A stretch of DNA of 64,000 bases from Apteryx mantelli (lineage: Eukaryota; Chordata; Aves; Apterygiformes; Apterygidae): assembly GCF_036417845.1 (NCBI RefSeq), contig NC_089990.1, forward strand, positions 3,980,001-4,044,000, given 5' to 3'. The position numbers and the translations under genes are program-made. The first letter of the stretch is position 1, and each line of letters starts with the position of its first letter. The notes below the pieces were generated by a model. That model was not told the origin of the DNA, made no database searches, and saw nothing but the letters and a program-made list of their open reading frames with translations. Positions 1-8,990 of this stretch are shown piece by piece.

Positions 1-1
1 C

Positions 2-250
2 TGGCGGTTCGCGCCGCGGCCCCCTCTCACCCGGCTCTGTTTCCTGGAGGAGTGGACCGGAGTCCCCAAAGACGTCGTGGAGAGCTTCAAGCCCAACTAC
101 AACGAGAGCGTCTGCTACGTGAGCGAGCTGCCCCCCAAGGAGAGCTACGAGCCCTTCTGGGGGAGCACCGACCAGCTGCTGGCCGTGCCGGGGGCCTCCG
201 CCGGCACCCGTGAGCACGGCCCCCACAAGAACAGCTACGTGGGAGCGTGA
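2..250 (+). CDS. IL2RG: IL2RG, C-terminal part of the common cytokine receptor gamma chain (partial, 5' end outside window)
   Basis: The open frame enters from the left edge and stops at TGA 248-250. It encodes the cytoplasmic tail end, including EEWTGVPKDVVESFKPNYNE and then CYVSELPPKESYEPFW. This matches the C-terminus of human IL2RG as I recall it, where [20 protein letters not shown] is followed by CLVSEIPPKGG. The protein is the shared signalling subunit of the IL-2, 4, 7, 9, 15 and 21 receptors at the plasma membrane, and its tail recruits JAK3. Only the last coding exon is visible. Where that exon begins is unclear, because the frame is open to the window edge and no convincing acceptor is seen. 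The downstream neighbour is the CXorf65 homolog in the same orientation, as in human Xq13.1, which supports the call. Confidence 0.85.
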   Translation, partial: WRFAPRPPLTRLCFLEEWTGVPKDVVESFKPNYNESVCYVSELPPKESYEPFWGSTDQLLAVPGASAGTREHGPHKNSYVGA

Positions 251-407
251 CGCCCGCTTCTGCGCCCGCGCTCCCTGCACGCACCCTGCTGCACCCCGGC
301 CCTCTGCCCCCCGCCCTCGCCCAGCCTCTGCCAAACGCCCCGCGCTTGCCCTCAGCCCTGCTCCCTGCCGGCCCCGCGGATGCAGCGGCCGTGCTGCGCA
401 ATGCCCT

Positions 408-530
408 GGGTGCACCGCACGGGGCACTGGGTACACTGCACGGTGCACTGGGTGCACCGCACGGGGCGCTGGGTGCACTGCGTGGAGCACTGGGTGCACT
501 GCGTGGAGCACTGGGTGCACCGTGCGTGCA
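408..530 (+). repeat. 21-bp minisatellite in the IL2RG 3'UTR, about six copies
   Basis: About six tandem 21-base units each begin GGGTGCAC or GGGTACAC and end GCACT or GCGCT. They differ by a few substitutions, and the last unit is degenerate. The unit length is a multiple of three, so long open frames run through it on both strands. Those frames are by-products of the repeat. Confidence 0.85.
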
Positions 531-657
531 GCCGCGCCGGTGCTGGTGCAGGCGGGAGCAGGGCTGTGCAGCAGGACGCCCAGGAGCCCCCGTGGAGGAG
601 GTGCGGCTCCCGGCATCGTTTCCAACCGTGTAACGAGCGGCTCGGCCTCGCAACTGC

Positions 658-663
658 AATAAA
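658..663 (+). other. IL2RG: IL2RG polyadenylation signal AATAAA
   Basis: AATAAA lies about 410 bases after the stop codon and is followed by a T/G-rich stretch. This gives a 3'UTR of roughly 251-680. The next gene's ATG is at 830, so the IL2RG end and the CXorf65-homolog promoter are almost contiguous. Confidence 0.75.
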
Positions 664-829
664 GCTCTGCTGCGCTTGGCCTTGGCCCGTCTCGCATCCG
701 AGGGCCGGGGGGGGGGGGGAGGGATGCCGGGGTCCGGCAGAGCCGCTCGCCCACGCCGGGAGCAGCCGGCTCCGCTCTGACCTCAGAAGTGCCGTGGGGC
801 CGCCCGGCCCCGCACCCCGGACCGGCGGC

Positions 830-2323
830 ATGTTCATCTGCGTCAGGCACGGCAGTGGGTCCCCTGCCGGTCCCCCAAGTGGGGGGGCCCAGCGCCCCGG
901 GGTGCTCGCGGGGCCCCAGCACGGCTGCCCTCTCCCCGCAGATAACCAGCGCTTTCTGGCCAACACCGACTGCCCCGTGCAGCTGCTGCTGCCCTACCTG
1001 CGGAGGAAGGCTGGGGTGCCGGCGGGGGGTGAGCGCCCGGCGGGGCCGTTTTGCAGCGGGGTGGTGGTGGTGGGGGGGGTCCATGGCCCCCCTGGCCCCC
1101 CCTTGCACAGCCACCCTGGCTTTCGCAGCCGTCCTCGACCTGTGCGACCCGCTGGGCATCCCCAAGCTGCTCTTCCAGGCGAAGCTGCAGAGCGAACGGG
1201 CCAGCAAGTTCTTCCCGGCGCCCGGCACCTACTACGTGTGCCGCGTCGAGTTCGGCGCGCCCGGTAGGTGCCCCCGGCAAGCGGGCACACGTACCCCCCC
1301 CCAACCCCCCTGCAGCCGGCCGGCGGGGGTCCCCGTGGTGCCCGGGGCGCTGCGGCGAGTGCGCCGGGGCTCTGCCGCAGGGACGCAGCAGGAGCACGCG
1401 TACCAGGCCTTGGTGCCGCTCCTCAAGGACCCCAGCCCGGAGCTGACGGGTCGGTGAGGGGATGGGGACGGGGACGGGGAGTGGGGGCAGCGGGGACCGG
1501 TCGCGCGAGCCAGCCCCCGGCCCCGTCTCCGGCTGCAGAAGCCCTGCGGCAGCACTGCGAGCACCAGCACCGGATCCGCCTCCAGACGCTGAGGACACTG
1601 GAGGGCAGGAGGATGCCGAATGCCGAGACGGCGCCCGCCACGGCACAAGCCCCCGCGGCGGTGAGGGGGCGGCCGTGGCACGGGGTGGCCGCGGGGGACG
1701 GGCCCTGCGCTCGCCCCCGGCGCAGCCAGCACAGCATGGCCCCGGCCACCTTCCCCGAGGCCTCGTGTGACGGCGGGGACCTGCCGTCGGCCCTGCCCGG
1801 GGCCCTTCCCGCTCCCGCAGCCCCGGCGCCCGGCAGGCGCTTGCCTGTGTGGAGGGGGTCCCCGTGCCCTGTGTCCCCGTGTCCCGCCATCCCTGTGCTC
1901 CACGTCCCTGTGCCCCACATCCCCATGTCCTGCCATCCCTGTGCTCGCTGTCCCCATGCCCCATGTCCTGCCATCCCTGCGCTCGCTGTCCCCATGCCCC
2001 ACGTCCCCATGTCCCACCACCCCCATGCCCCATCACCCCATGCCCCATTCCCTGTTCACCACGTCCCCGTGCCCCACCATCCCCGTGCTCACTGTCCGTG
2101 CGCCCCACATCCCCATGTCCCGCCATCCCCACGCCCCGCCACCCACGTGGCCCCTGTCCCGTGCCCCCGTGCCCGCCCCGGTGCTCGCTGCACCTCGGAG
2201 CAGGGGAAGGCGGCGGGGCGAGCGGGCTCGGCGGGGGCCGCGGAGGAGGACGGGGCCCAGCGCAAGGCAGGGGGGTCCAGCAGGGCGAAGCGGGAGCCCG
2301 CCTGGAAGGAGCGGCACCGCTGA
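830..2323 (+). CDS. CXorf65: CXorf65 homolog, six coding exons, about 185 residues
   Basis: The coding exons are 830-854, 942-1028, 1129-1263, 1381-1449, 1539-1660 and 2204-2323. All are joined by GT/AG introns in matching phase. The product starts MFICVRHGNNQRFLANTDC, continues LDLCDPLGIPKLLF, GTYYVCRVEFGAPG and AYQALVPLLKDPSPEL, and ends in a basic tail. Human CXorf65 reads MFIFIRHGDNEQFLANTNC, then IDLCDETGTMKLLF, NTYYVCKVERGPPG and AYRAFVPLLKNPEP, and has 183 residues. The length match supports the exon chain. The function is unknown in any species. The first five exons are well supported by homology. The sixth is supported mainly by phase, total length, a basic tail and the AATAAA seven bases after its stop. 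A 0.5-kb last intron holds a minisatellite. Confidence 0.82.
1855..2185 (+). repeat. Degenerate C-rich minisatellite in the last intron of the CXorf65 homolog
   Basis: Irregular tandem repeats are built from blocks such as GTCCCCATGCCCCA, CATCCCTGTGCTCGCTG and TGTCCCGCCATCCC. Superunits of about 40-45 bases are clearest around 1915-2010. Stops are rare in several frames, so long spurious frames run through the repeat on both strands. Confidence 0.75.
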
Positions 2324-2328
2324 GGCCG

Positions 2329-2334
2329 AATAAA
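2329..2334 (+). other. CXorf65: CXorf65-homolog polyadenylation signal AATAAA
   Basis: AATAAA begins five bases after the TGA at 2321-2323. The 3'UTR would therefore be only about 20-30 bases, which is unusually short. Confidence 0.65.
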
Positions 2335-2639
2335 GGCCGGGGGGGTGACGCCGTCCCCGCCGCGCACCGGCACCCCTGGGCGCGTGCGGCTCGCGCGGGG
2401 GCAACGGTCGGCGCGGGGCAGGCGGCAGCACCGGGGGCCGCGGGGGGGCACGGGGAACGGGCAGGTGGCGGGAAGGGGGGGGGCCCCTGTCGCCCCGCGC
2501 CCCCGCGGCAGCCGCACCCGGGCCCGGGGCCTCCTCGGCGCCGCCGGCCGCATCGCGGAGACGCCGCGGCGCCCCCCAGCGGCGGGGTCGCCGCCCTGGC
2601 CCCGCCCCCTGCCCGCGGTGGGCGGGGCCGCCGCGCTCG

Positions 2640-2910
2640 ACCGACGGGTAACTTTCCACCCCTGCCCACGTGGTGCGGCCGGCGGCCGCCCCCTCGGCCC
2701 CGCCCCTCGCGGCGGGTTGGCCGGCGGGTTGGTCGCGGCCACTCCCCCTCGTCGGTGATTGGCGGAGGCGGCGCGGCGGGCACGCCCCCTCCCCGGTGCT
2801 CGGGCTGCCGCGGTGCCCGGCTCGGCGGTGCCGGCGGCCGGGACGGGACGGGGCGGGACGGGCGGCAGCGGGGCACGGCACGGCACGGCACGGCACGGCG
2901 CGGGCTCACC
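2640..2910 (+). promoter_or_regulatory. CpG-rich promoter of the sestrin gene
   Basis: This GC-dense stretch has several GGGCGGGG-type GC boxes around 2621-2710 and an inverted CCAAT box (GATTGG) at 2757-2762. There are G-rich pentamer runs at 2838-2862, and a (GGCAC)n run at 2872-2899 lies just before the ATG at 2911. No TATA box is seen. The start site is inferred to lie between about 2780 and 2900. From 2335 to 2640 there is only GC-rich sequence between the two genes. Confidence 0.5.
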
Positions 2911-5900
2911 ATGATCGTGTGTCCCCAGAGCATGGAGCACCCCCGAGGAAGCCGGTGCCAGCGGCTGCAGGGGCAGGTAGGAGCCGCCCCGCCGCCACCG
3001 GGGGCCCCCACCGGGGCACCGGGCCTGGCCGTGCCCTGGCCCTGCCCGCCGGCACCGGCCCGGCTCGCCCGCGGCACCGCCGGGCCGGGATCTTCCCGCC
3101 GCGATGCGCGGGGCCGGCGCGGCCGCGCTGCCCCACCGCGGTGCCCGGTGCCGGTGCCCGGTGCCGGTGCCGGTGCGGCGGCGCCGTCCCCTTTGTGCGG
3201 GATGCGGGAGGCGCCGTGCCTCCATCACTGCCAATCAAACTTGTTTTTCTCTCTCCGCCTGCACTGCCCGCGCCGCGCACCGGGGGCGCTGCCGCCGCCG
3301 CCGCCCGCACAATGGGGCCCCGGTTACCGGCACCGGGCACCGGCACCGCGGGCAGCGGGGCTGCGGGCAGGGAGGGCTCGCCGCCACCGCCGCTTCCCCG
3401 GGAGCATCGCCTGCTGCGGGCGAGGATGCAGCGGGCGCTGCCGGCACCGGACCCGTCGGGGCCCCGTGCGCCCGGGGCCGCGGCAAGGCCGGGCCGGGGG
3501 GGGGACACGGGACTTGTGCTTTGCACCGTCCCCCTCAGGGCAGTCGGGGGCTTTTCGTCCCCTTTTGGCTTAATTGGGGCTTGGGGTCCCCTCTGGCCGG
3601 GACCGAGGAGGAAGCTCCAGGTGAATCTCCGGACACCTGCGCCGGTGCCGTGCGCTGGTCACAAGTGGCGGCAGGGCAGAAGAAGCCAGCGCTGCCTCCG
3701 GGTGTCATTGCACGGCTCAGCCTTGCTCAGTGCCCCCGTCGCCCCGGGGGGACCTTAGCGTCCCGCACCCGCGGCGCGCAGCCGCACGGCTCTGCCGGTC
3801 CCACCGGCGCCGCTGTGCCGGGTTTCCCTGGGTCGCTTCACGGCTGTGTGCCAAGCTGCTGCAGAAAATAAGGCCTGATACGGCCCTCCGGCAGGCGAGG
3901 CGGCCGCTGGCAGCGCCGCGAGGGGCAAGGCGAGGGGGACGTGGCGGCCGCGGAGCCCTCCGGCTTTCCAGCACCTCGGTGCCGGGGCTGCGAGGGTGCG
4001 TCCAGGCTGGGAATGCCGCGCGGATGCCGCCCCGGCGCCCTGGCCGGCCTCGCCTGCCACAGGGGCTGGTGTGCAGAGCTGTTCCTGGCGTGCTTCTGCG
4101 CCACTGTCACCCCCTACCCTGGTCCTTGGGCGCCTACTGTGTCCCCTTGCCGGGGAGCAGCACCGGAGCGGGCTGGAGATGCCGGGCGGCGCGTGCCCAG
4201 CGTGAGGCTCAAGCACTGCGAGGGGAGAAGCGCGCTCCTGTTTTCGAGGGGCTCCTGCGTCCCACCTCGAGATGCTCAGCCCGAGCTGGAGACGTGACCA
4301 TCCGTGTGGCAAAGGCCAGCTCAGCGATGGGGCTGTCCGGGTTCCAGTGCAGATGCCGGGTGCAGCACCTTCCCGGGCCAGGGTGCTTTGCACATCCCCA
4401 CAGTCCATTCCCACCACCTTCTTGGGAAGCACTGGGGTGACCCAGCTTTGGGCTCCTGCTCACCAGGGATGTTGGCTTTGGGGCTGGCGCAGGTGCTGCC
4501 CGCAGCCATAGGAGGTGGGTTCGAGCACGGCGCCGCAGCGGGACCCCCCTCGCCGAAGGTCGCTCTTCCGCGTTTTCATGGGGTGTGTGCCAGCCTGGGG
4601 AAGCTCTTGCGGGTTAAGAGGGCTGAACAGGAGGCAGGGCAGGATTTGGCCTTCCAGCTCGCCTCTGGCATTTGAACCGACAGGGCTGGTGTGGTGTCTC
4701 CTTGCTCAGAGCCGGGGGAAACCTGTGAGCCCCTCCGCGTGCTCCTGGCCAGGTTGTGGTGGCCAGGATGTCGCTTGCTCCTGGTCCTGTCCAAGCAGGA
4801 GCGAGGGGTGAGAGGCGACCCCAGCCCCGTGCAGAGCCGGGGCCGGGCTGCTGAGACGCGGCGTCTTGCCCGCAGGTAGTGAAGATGTCCAGCAGCGAGC
4901 CCGAGCGCCCCCAGTTCCTGTTCGTGAAGGCGCTGGCGAGCCGGGGGCGGCTGGAAGCGGTGACCCAGCAGATGGGCTACCACCCGCAGTACCTCGACAG
5001 CTTCCTCAAGACCCAGCACTACCTGCTGCACATGGACGGCCCGCTGCCCTTCGACTGCCGCCACTACATCGCCATCATGGTGAGCGCGCGGCGCCGCGCC
5101 GGGGCTCGCCGAGCCCCTGCGAGCGCTGCGCTCCGGCTGCTCCGTGCTGCAGGCTTTCCCGCAGGGCCCCAAATCCTTACCGTGCTCTCGCCCCGTCCTA
5201 GCGGCTCTTCCCCGCCGAGCCGGGCGCTGGGCGCTGACGCCCGGCGTGCTCTTGCAGGCGGCCGCCCGGCACCGCTGCAGGTACCTGGTGAACCTGCACG
5301 TGCTGCAGTTCCTGCGCGCGGGAGGCGATCCCCAGTGGCTGCGCGGCCTCGACTTCATCCCGCCCAAGCTCCGCAACCTCAGCGAGATCAACAAGATCCT
5401 GGCCCACCGGCCCTGGCTGGTCACCAAGGAGCACATCGAGGTACGGGAACAGTCCCCCGAGGGACCGGCGGGGCGGGCGGGCGCCCAGCCTGCTCCCCAC
5501 CTTGGCGCATCGCCGGCCTCTCTCCATCCCGCAGAAGCTGCTGAAAATCAGCGAGTGGAGCTGGTCGCTGGCGGAGCTGGTGCACGCGGTGGTGCTGCTG
5601 GCGCACTGCCACGCGCTCGCCAGCTTCGTGTTCGGCTGCGGCTGCGAGCAGGAAGAGGGGCCGGGCGGCCGGGGCACGCTGAAGCCCCTCTCGCCCGGGA
5701 ACCAGTGCTTCTGCGAGGCTGCCAGCGGGAACGGCTGCACCCAGGAGCTGCTGCGCATCGGGCGCAAGCGGGTGAGCCCCCGGGGCCGAGGCGCGGGGAG
5801 GAGGGGGCCGGGGCCGCTGCCTTAACCACTGCCGCAAAATGCGTCTCTGAACAGTCCCTGGATTCCTGCATGGAGCTGGATTCTCTCCGGGAGCGTATCC

Positions 5901-7748
5901 AGCGGATCCACCTCGAGGCTGAGGGCAGAGAGGAGACGAGGCTGCTGCAACAGGACCGAGAGGAAGGTGAGAGGCAAAGAGCAGAGGTGGGTGTGCGGGA
6001 CAGCAGCTCCCTGCCGGGCTGGGGGGTTCCCAAAAACACCAGCCTGTCCGTCGGACGTGGCTATCAGCTCCCACCTGCAAGGCCCCAACCTTGGAGGAGA
6101 CCCTGTGGGCATAGGTGGGACATCTTCAGAGAGACGCTCGTGGGAGCGGGGAAGGGAGGGAGCCGTGCTCCTGGGACGGGCACGGGGCAGCGCAGGAGCC
6201 GAGCTGCACCTAGCGCCGCTCTGACTCGTCCTCGCCTCCCTCCCAGATCTCGTTGGGGAAGTCACCGGCGCCACCAACCTCGCGTGCTACATGCAGGACC
6301 CCGACTTCGGATACCAGGACTTTGCCCGGCGCGATGAGGATCAGACGCAGGTATTCAGAGTCCAGGTGAGGTTCCTGCTCTCTCGGGGGCATAAACCTGC
6401 AGGCCTGCAGCAGCCTGGGCCGTCACCTCTCCTCTTCTCCTGGTGGGGAGCGGCCGATCTCGCGGGGGGCCAACGCAGCCCGAGGACAGCTGCTTTTGCC
6501 CTCTGTGTCAGATGGGGCCGTTCCCGCGTCCCTGTGCCTGGAGAGGCACCGCTCGGAAAGGGGACCCATCCGACAAGCGTCAGGGAGGGGGAGGCAAGCA
6601 TCAACCTGACCTCGAGGACTTGTGTTTTCATCACATCATCCCTCTGGGCCAGGCGTGGGTCAGTGCAGAGGCAGGGGTCAAAATTATCCAAAAGCCGCCT
6701 GATTAGGGACACTGTGGTTTGTGGCAGAGCTGCCTCCGGAGCAAACCTGAATTCTGCTGCCTCCCAACACCCGAGGTCTCCAGCAGCAGCTCTTCCTAGG
6801 AACATGCCCCGGGCTCCTTTTTGCAGTGGTGACAGCCTCTTGCTGTGCTCAACAGGATTACTCCTGGGAAGACCACGGCTTCTCGCTGGTGAACCGGCTC
6901 TACTCCGACATCGGGCATCTCCTGGATGAGAAGTTTCGCATGGTGGACGGTCTGCAAAGCAGCGCCATGGCCAAGCGGCAGGGCTGCGAACCCTCGGTCT
7001 TCAAGCGGGGCATCTGGAACTACATCCACTGCATGTTTGGCATTAGGTAGCTAAACCTCCCGCCTCCCGGCCCCACGGGGAGAACCACGCTGACCAAGGC
7101 GCAAGATTGTAGCCCGCGTCTGCTGCATCCCCAGGCGCTCTGGGACGTCTTGCAGACAGGCTTGGAAAAGAGATGGGACCAGGAGATGGAGAAAATCCTC
7201 AGCTTCTCCGGCCAGGGCAGGGCACTTTGCTGCTGCGATGACAGTGGTGCACGTCCCAGGCCGCCCTGGGGGGTTGCAACGAGGCCTTCTGAGGCAGGAC
7301 TTGGTGCCTGGTGGCCACTGTCCCCCCCGTGGTGGCAGCGTGCCCTGGGGCAGACCACGAGCGAGGGGGTCGGTAGTGACCTGGGTGCCGGTTGTGACCG
7401 TCCCTTGTGCTCCCCGCAGGTACGACGACTACGACTACGCGGAAGTGAATCATCTCCTGGAGCGAATGCTCAAAGTTTACATTAAAACTGTCACCTGCTA
7501 CCCAGAGAAGACAAACCCGGAGATGTTTGACAGGTTCTGGAAGCAGTTCAAGCACAGTGAAAAGGTAGGGCAGCGCCCCGCGGCTGGGGTGGGCACGGTG
7601 CTGAGCCGGCGCTGGCAGCACGCAGCGGCTGCCCGACCCGCTGCCGCTTCTCCCGCAGGTGCACGTGAATCTCCTCATCCTGGAGGCCAGGATGCAGGCG
7701 GAGCTGCTGTACGCCCTGCAGGCCATCACCCAGTACATGGTCTCGTAG
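2911..7748 (+). CDS. SESN3-like: Sestrin-family protein, a probable fourth sestrin (SESN3-like), nine coding exons, 448 residues
   Basis: The coding exons are 2911-2976, 4876-5079, 5258-5440, 5535-5771, 5855-5966, 6247-6365, 6856-7046, 7420-7564 and 7659-7748. All have GT/AG ends and matching phases. The N-terminal domain has [34 protein letters not shown] and [13 protein letters not shown]. The C-terminal domain has [38 protein letters not shown] and [20 protein letters not shown]. Sestrins inhibit mTORC1 through GATOR2, and SESN2 also senses leucine. The peroxidase-site residues Cys97, Tyr99 and His104 and the GATOR2-contact pair Asp373-Asp374 are present. The leucine lid (Thr-Tyr-Asn-Thr in SESN1-3) is Gln341-Ser-Ser-Ala344. 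At 448 residues it is shorter than SESN1-3 (about 480-550), and the usual N-terminal FIP motif is not visible. The first exon is the least certain. The C-terminal half most resembles SESN3, but the position next to FOXO4 suggests a separate paralogue. Confidence 0.9.
2977..4875 (+). other. Sestrin intron 1, no further exon recognised
   Basis: This 1.9-kb interval has a GC-rich first half. I looked for an exon carrying the sestrin N-terminal GPSxFIPxxEV motif and saw none. No tandem repeat or mobile element stands out. Confidence 0.5.
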
Positions 7749-8990
7749 GCGGCGGGGAGCTGTGCCGCGGCAGGGCCGGGCAGCATCCTCTCCCCCCGGA
7801 GTCGCGCGTGACCCGGCGTGCCGGGACGGACGGCGAGGGATTACTCCGTTTAGTTTACTTGACTGTCTTGTTCCCTTTCTTTATTATTATTATTATTATT
7901 TTTTTTCCCCTCCTTGTGGGGCGCACCGAGCGGCCCCGTTAACGTGCAATTACCAAACTGTGAGGCGAGTCCGTGCTGCTGCGACGTCAGTGCGATGCTG
8001 GAGACTTGAACGCGGCCGAGGAGGCCTGCCAAAGCCGCGGGGCGGGCGGAGGGAGGCGGGAGGCGACCCGGCCGGCGTTTCCCACGGGAAGCTCCTCCGG
8101 GGCCGCGGCGGCGGCAGGCAGGCGGAGGGGAGAGCCGGCTCCCAGCCCTGCGCTGCAGCTGCGGCCCCCCCTTGCCCACCTGCAAGCAGCCCATCGGACG
8201 GGGGGCGACGCCGCTCGCTCGGGACCGCCGCAGGCAGCCCGGAGGCGCGGTGCGACGTCCCGAGCTGCGTGTGCAGCGCTGGGAGGGGACGCGCTTGCTG
8301 CGTTAAGCCTCCTGCCGTTTCTCTCTACGTGCCAAACCCCTGCGGGCCGGGCGAGCGCTGACCCACGCGAACTCCAAACTGTGAAGCTCTTGCAGGCGGG
8401 GGCCGGAGCGCGGCGCTTGCTGCGAGCGCGGCGTAAGCAGGCCGCTGCGGGGGACGCCTTGCCTTGCCCTGCCCTCCCGCGCGGTCTCTGGGGCAGCACC
8501 GGGCGCCAGGGCCCAGTCACTTGCTGCTTAAAATAGTGACGTGGGAACCAGGGGTGAGCACCGATGAGCTGAGGGACCCCCTCACCCCCGGCCAAGTCCC
8601 TGGTCGCACGGTTGCAGCCCAGCCGGCGCCTTGCCCTCTGCCATCAGGCAGGAGCGCACGCCTCCGCTCTCCCCTTACCCCCCCCCCCCGGCTGCTCCAT
8701 CCCCGTGCCGTAACCCCTGGCTGGGGAGGGCCGCAGGGATACCTGACCCCGGAGCAGGCACGGTCCAGGTGGGAGCCCCCGCTCAGGAGCACAGCTGAAG
8801 AAGAGGAAGGGCTGGGGCCACCTATAGCGAGTGGGAGGCTGAAGCAAGGACAGCTCTAAAAGCCTGGTGCACGCTGCTTCAGTCAACCTGTTTACTGCGT
8901 AAATGTACGGGGAAAGAAAAACCTTGTGTATGGAAGCTACAGAAAAAGCCTATTTTTGCTATAAATATATTATGTTTGACACGGACGTGT
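7749..8990 (+). other. Probable sestrin 3'UTR
   Basis: No coding signal follows the TAG at 7746-7748. A (TTA)n run at about 7880-7898 leads into a T-run. The best poly(A) candidate is the variant TATAAA at about 8961, followed by a T/G-rich stretch near 8985-9000. No canonical AATAAA was seen in this interval, so the 3' end is uncertain. Confidence 0.35.

Noticed and set aside
352-966. Minus-strand frame with a Cys-Thr-Gln repeat (TQCSTQC-like)
   Set aside because: Translation of the IL2RG 3'UTR minisatellite. The 21-bp unit keeps every frame open.
843-3077. 744-residue open frame on the minus strand
   Set aside because: It crosses the exons, introns and minisatellite of the CXorf65 homolog and the sestrin promoter, is composed of Arg/Pro/Gly/Ala, and shows no domain. 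It reflects high GC and few stops.
1849-3573. 574-residue plus-strand frame
   Set aside because: It starts in the intronic minisatellite and runs through the promoter CpG island and the sestrin first exon in another frame. It is a low-complexity shadow.
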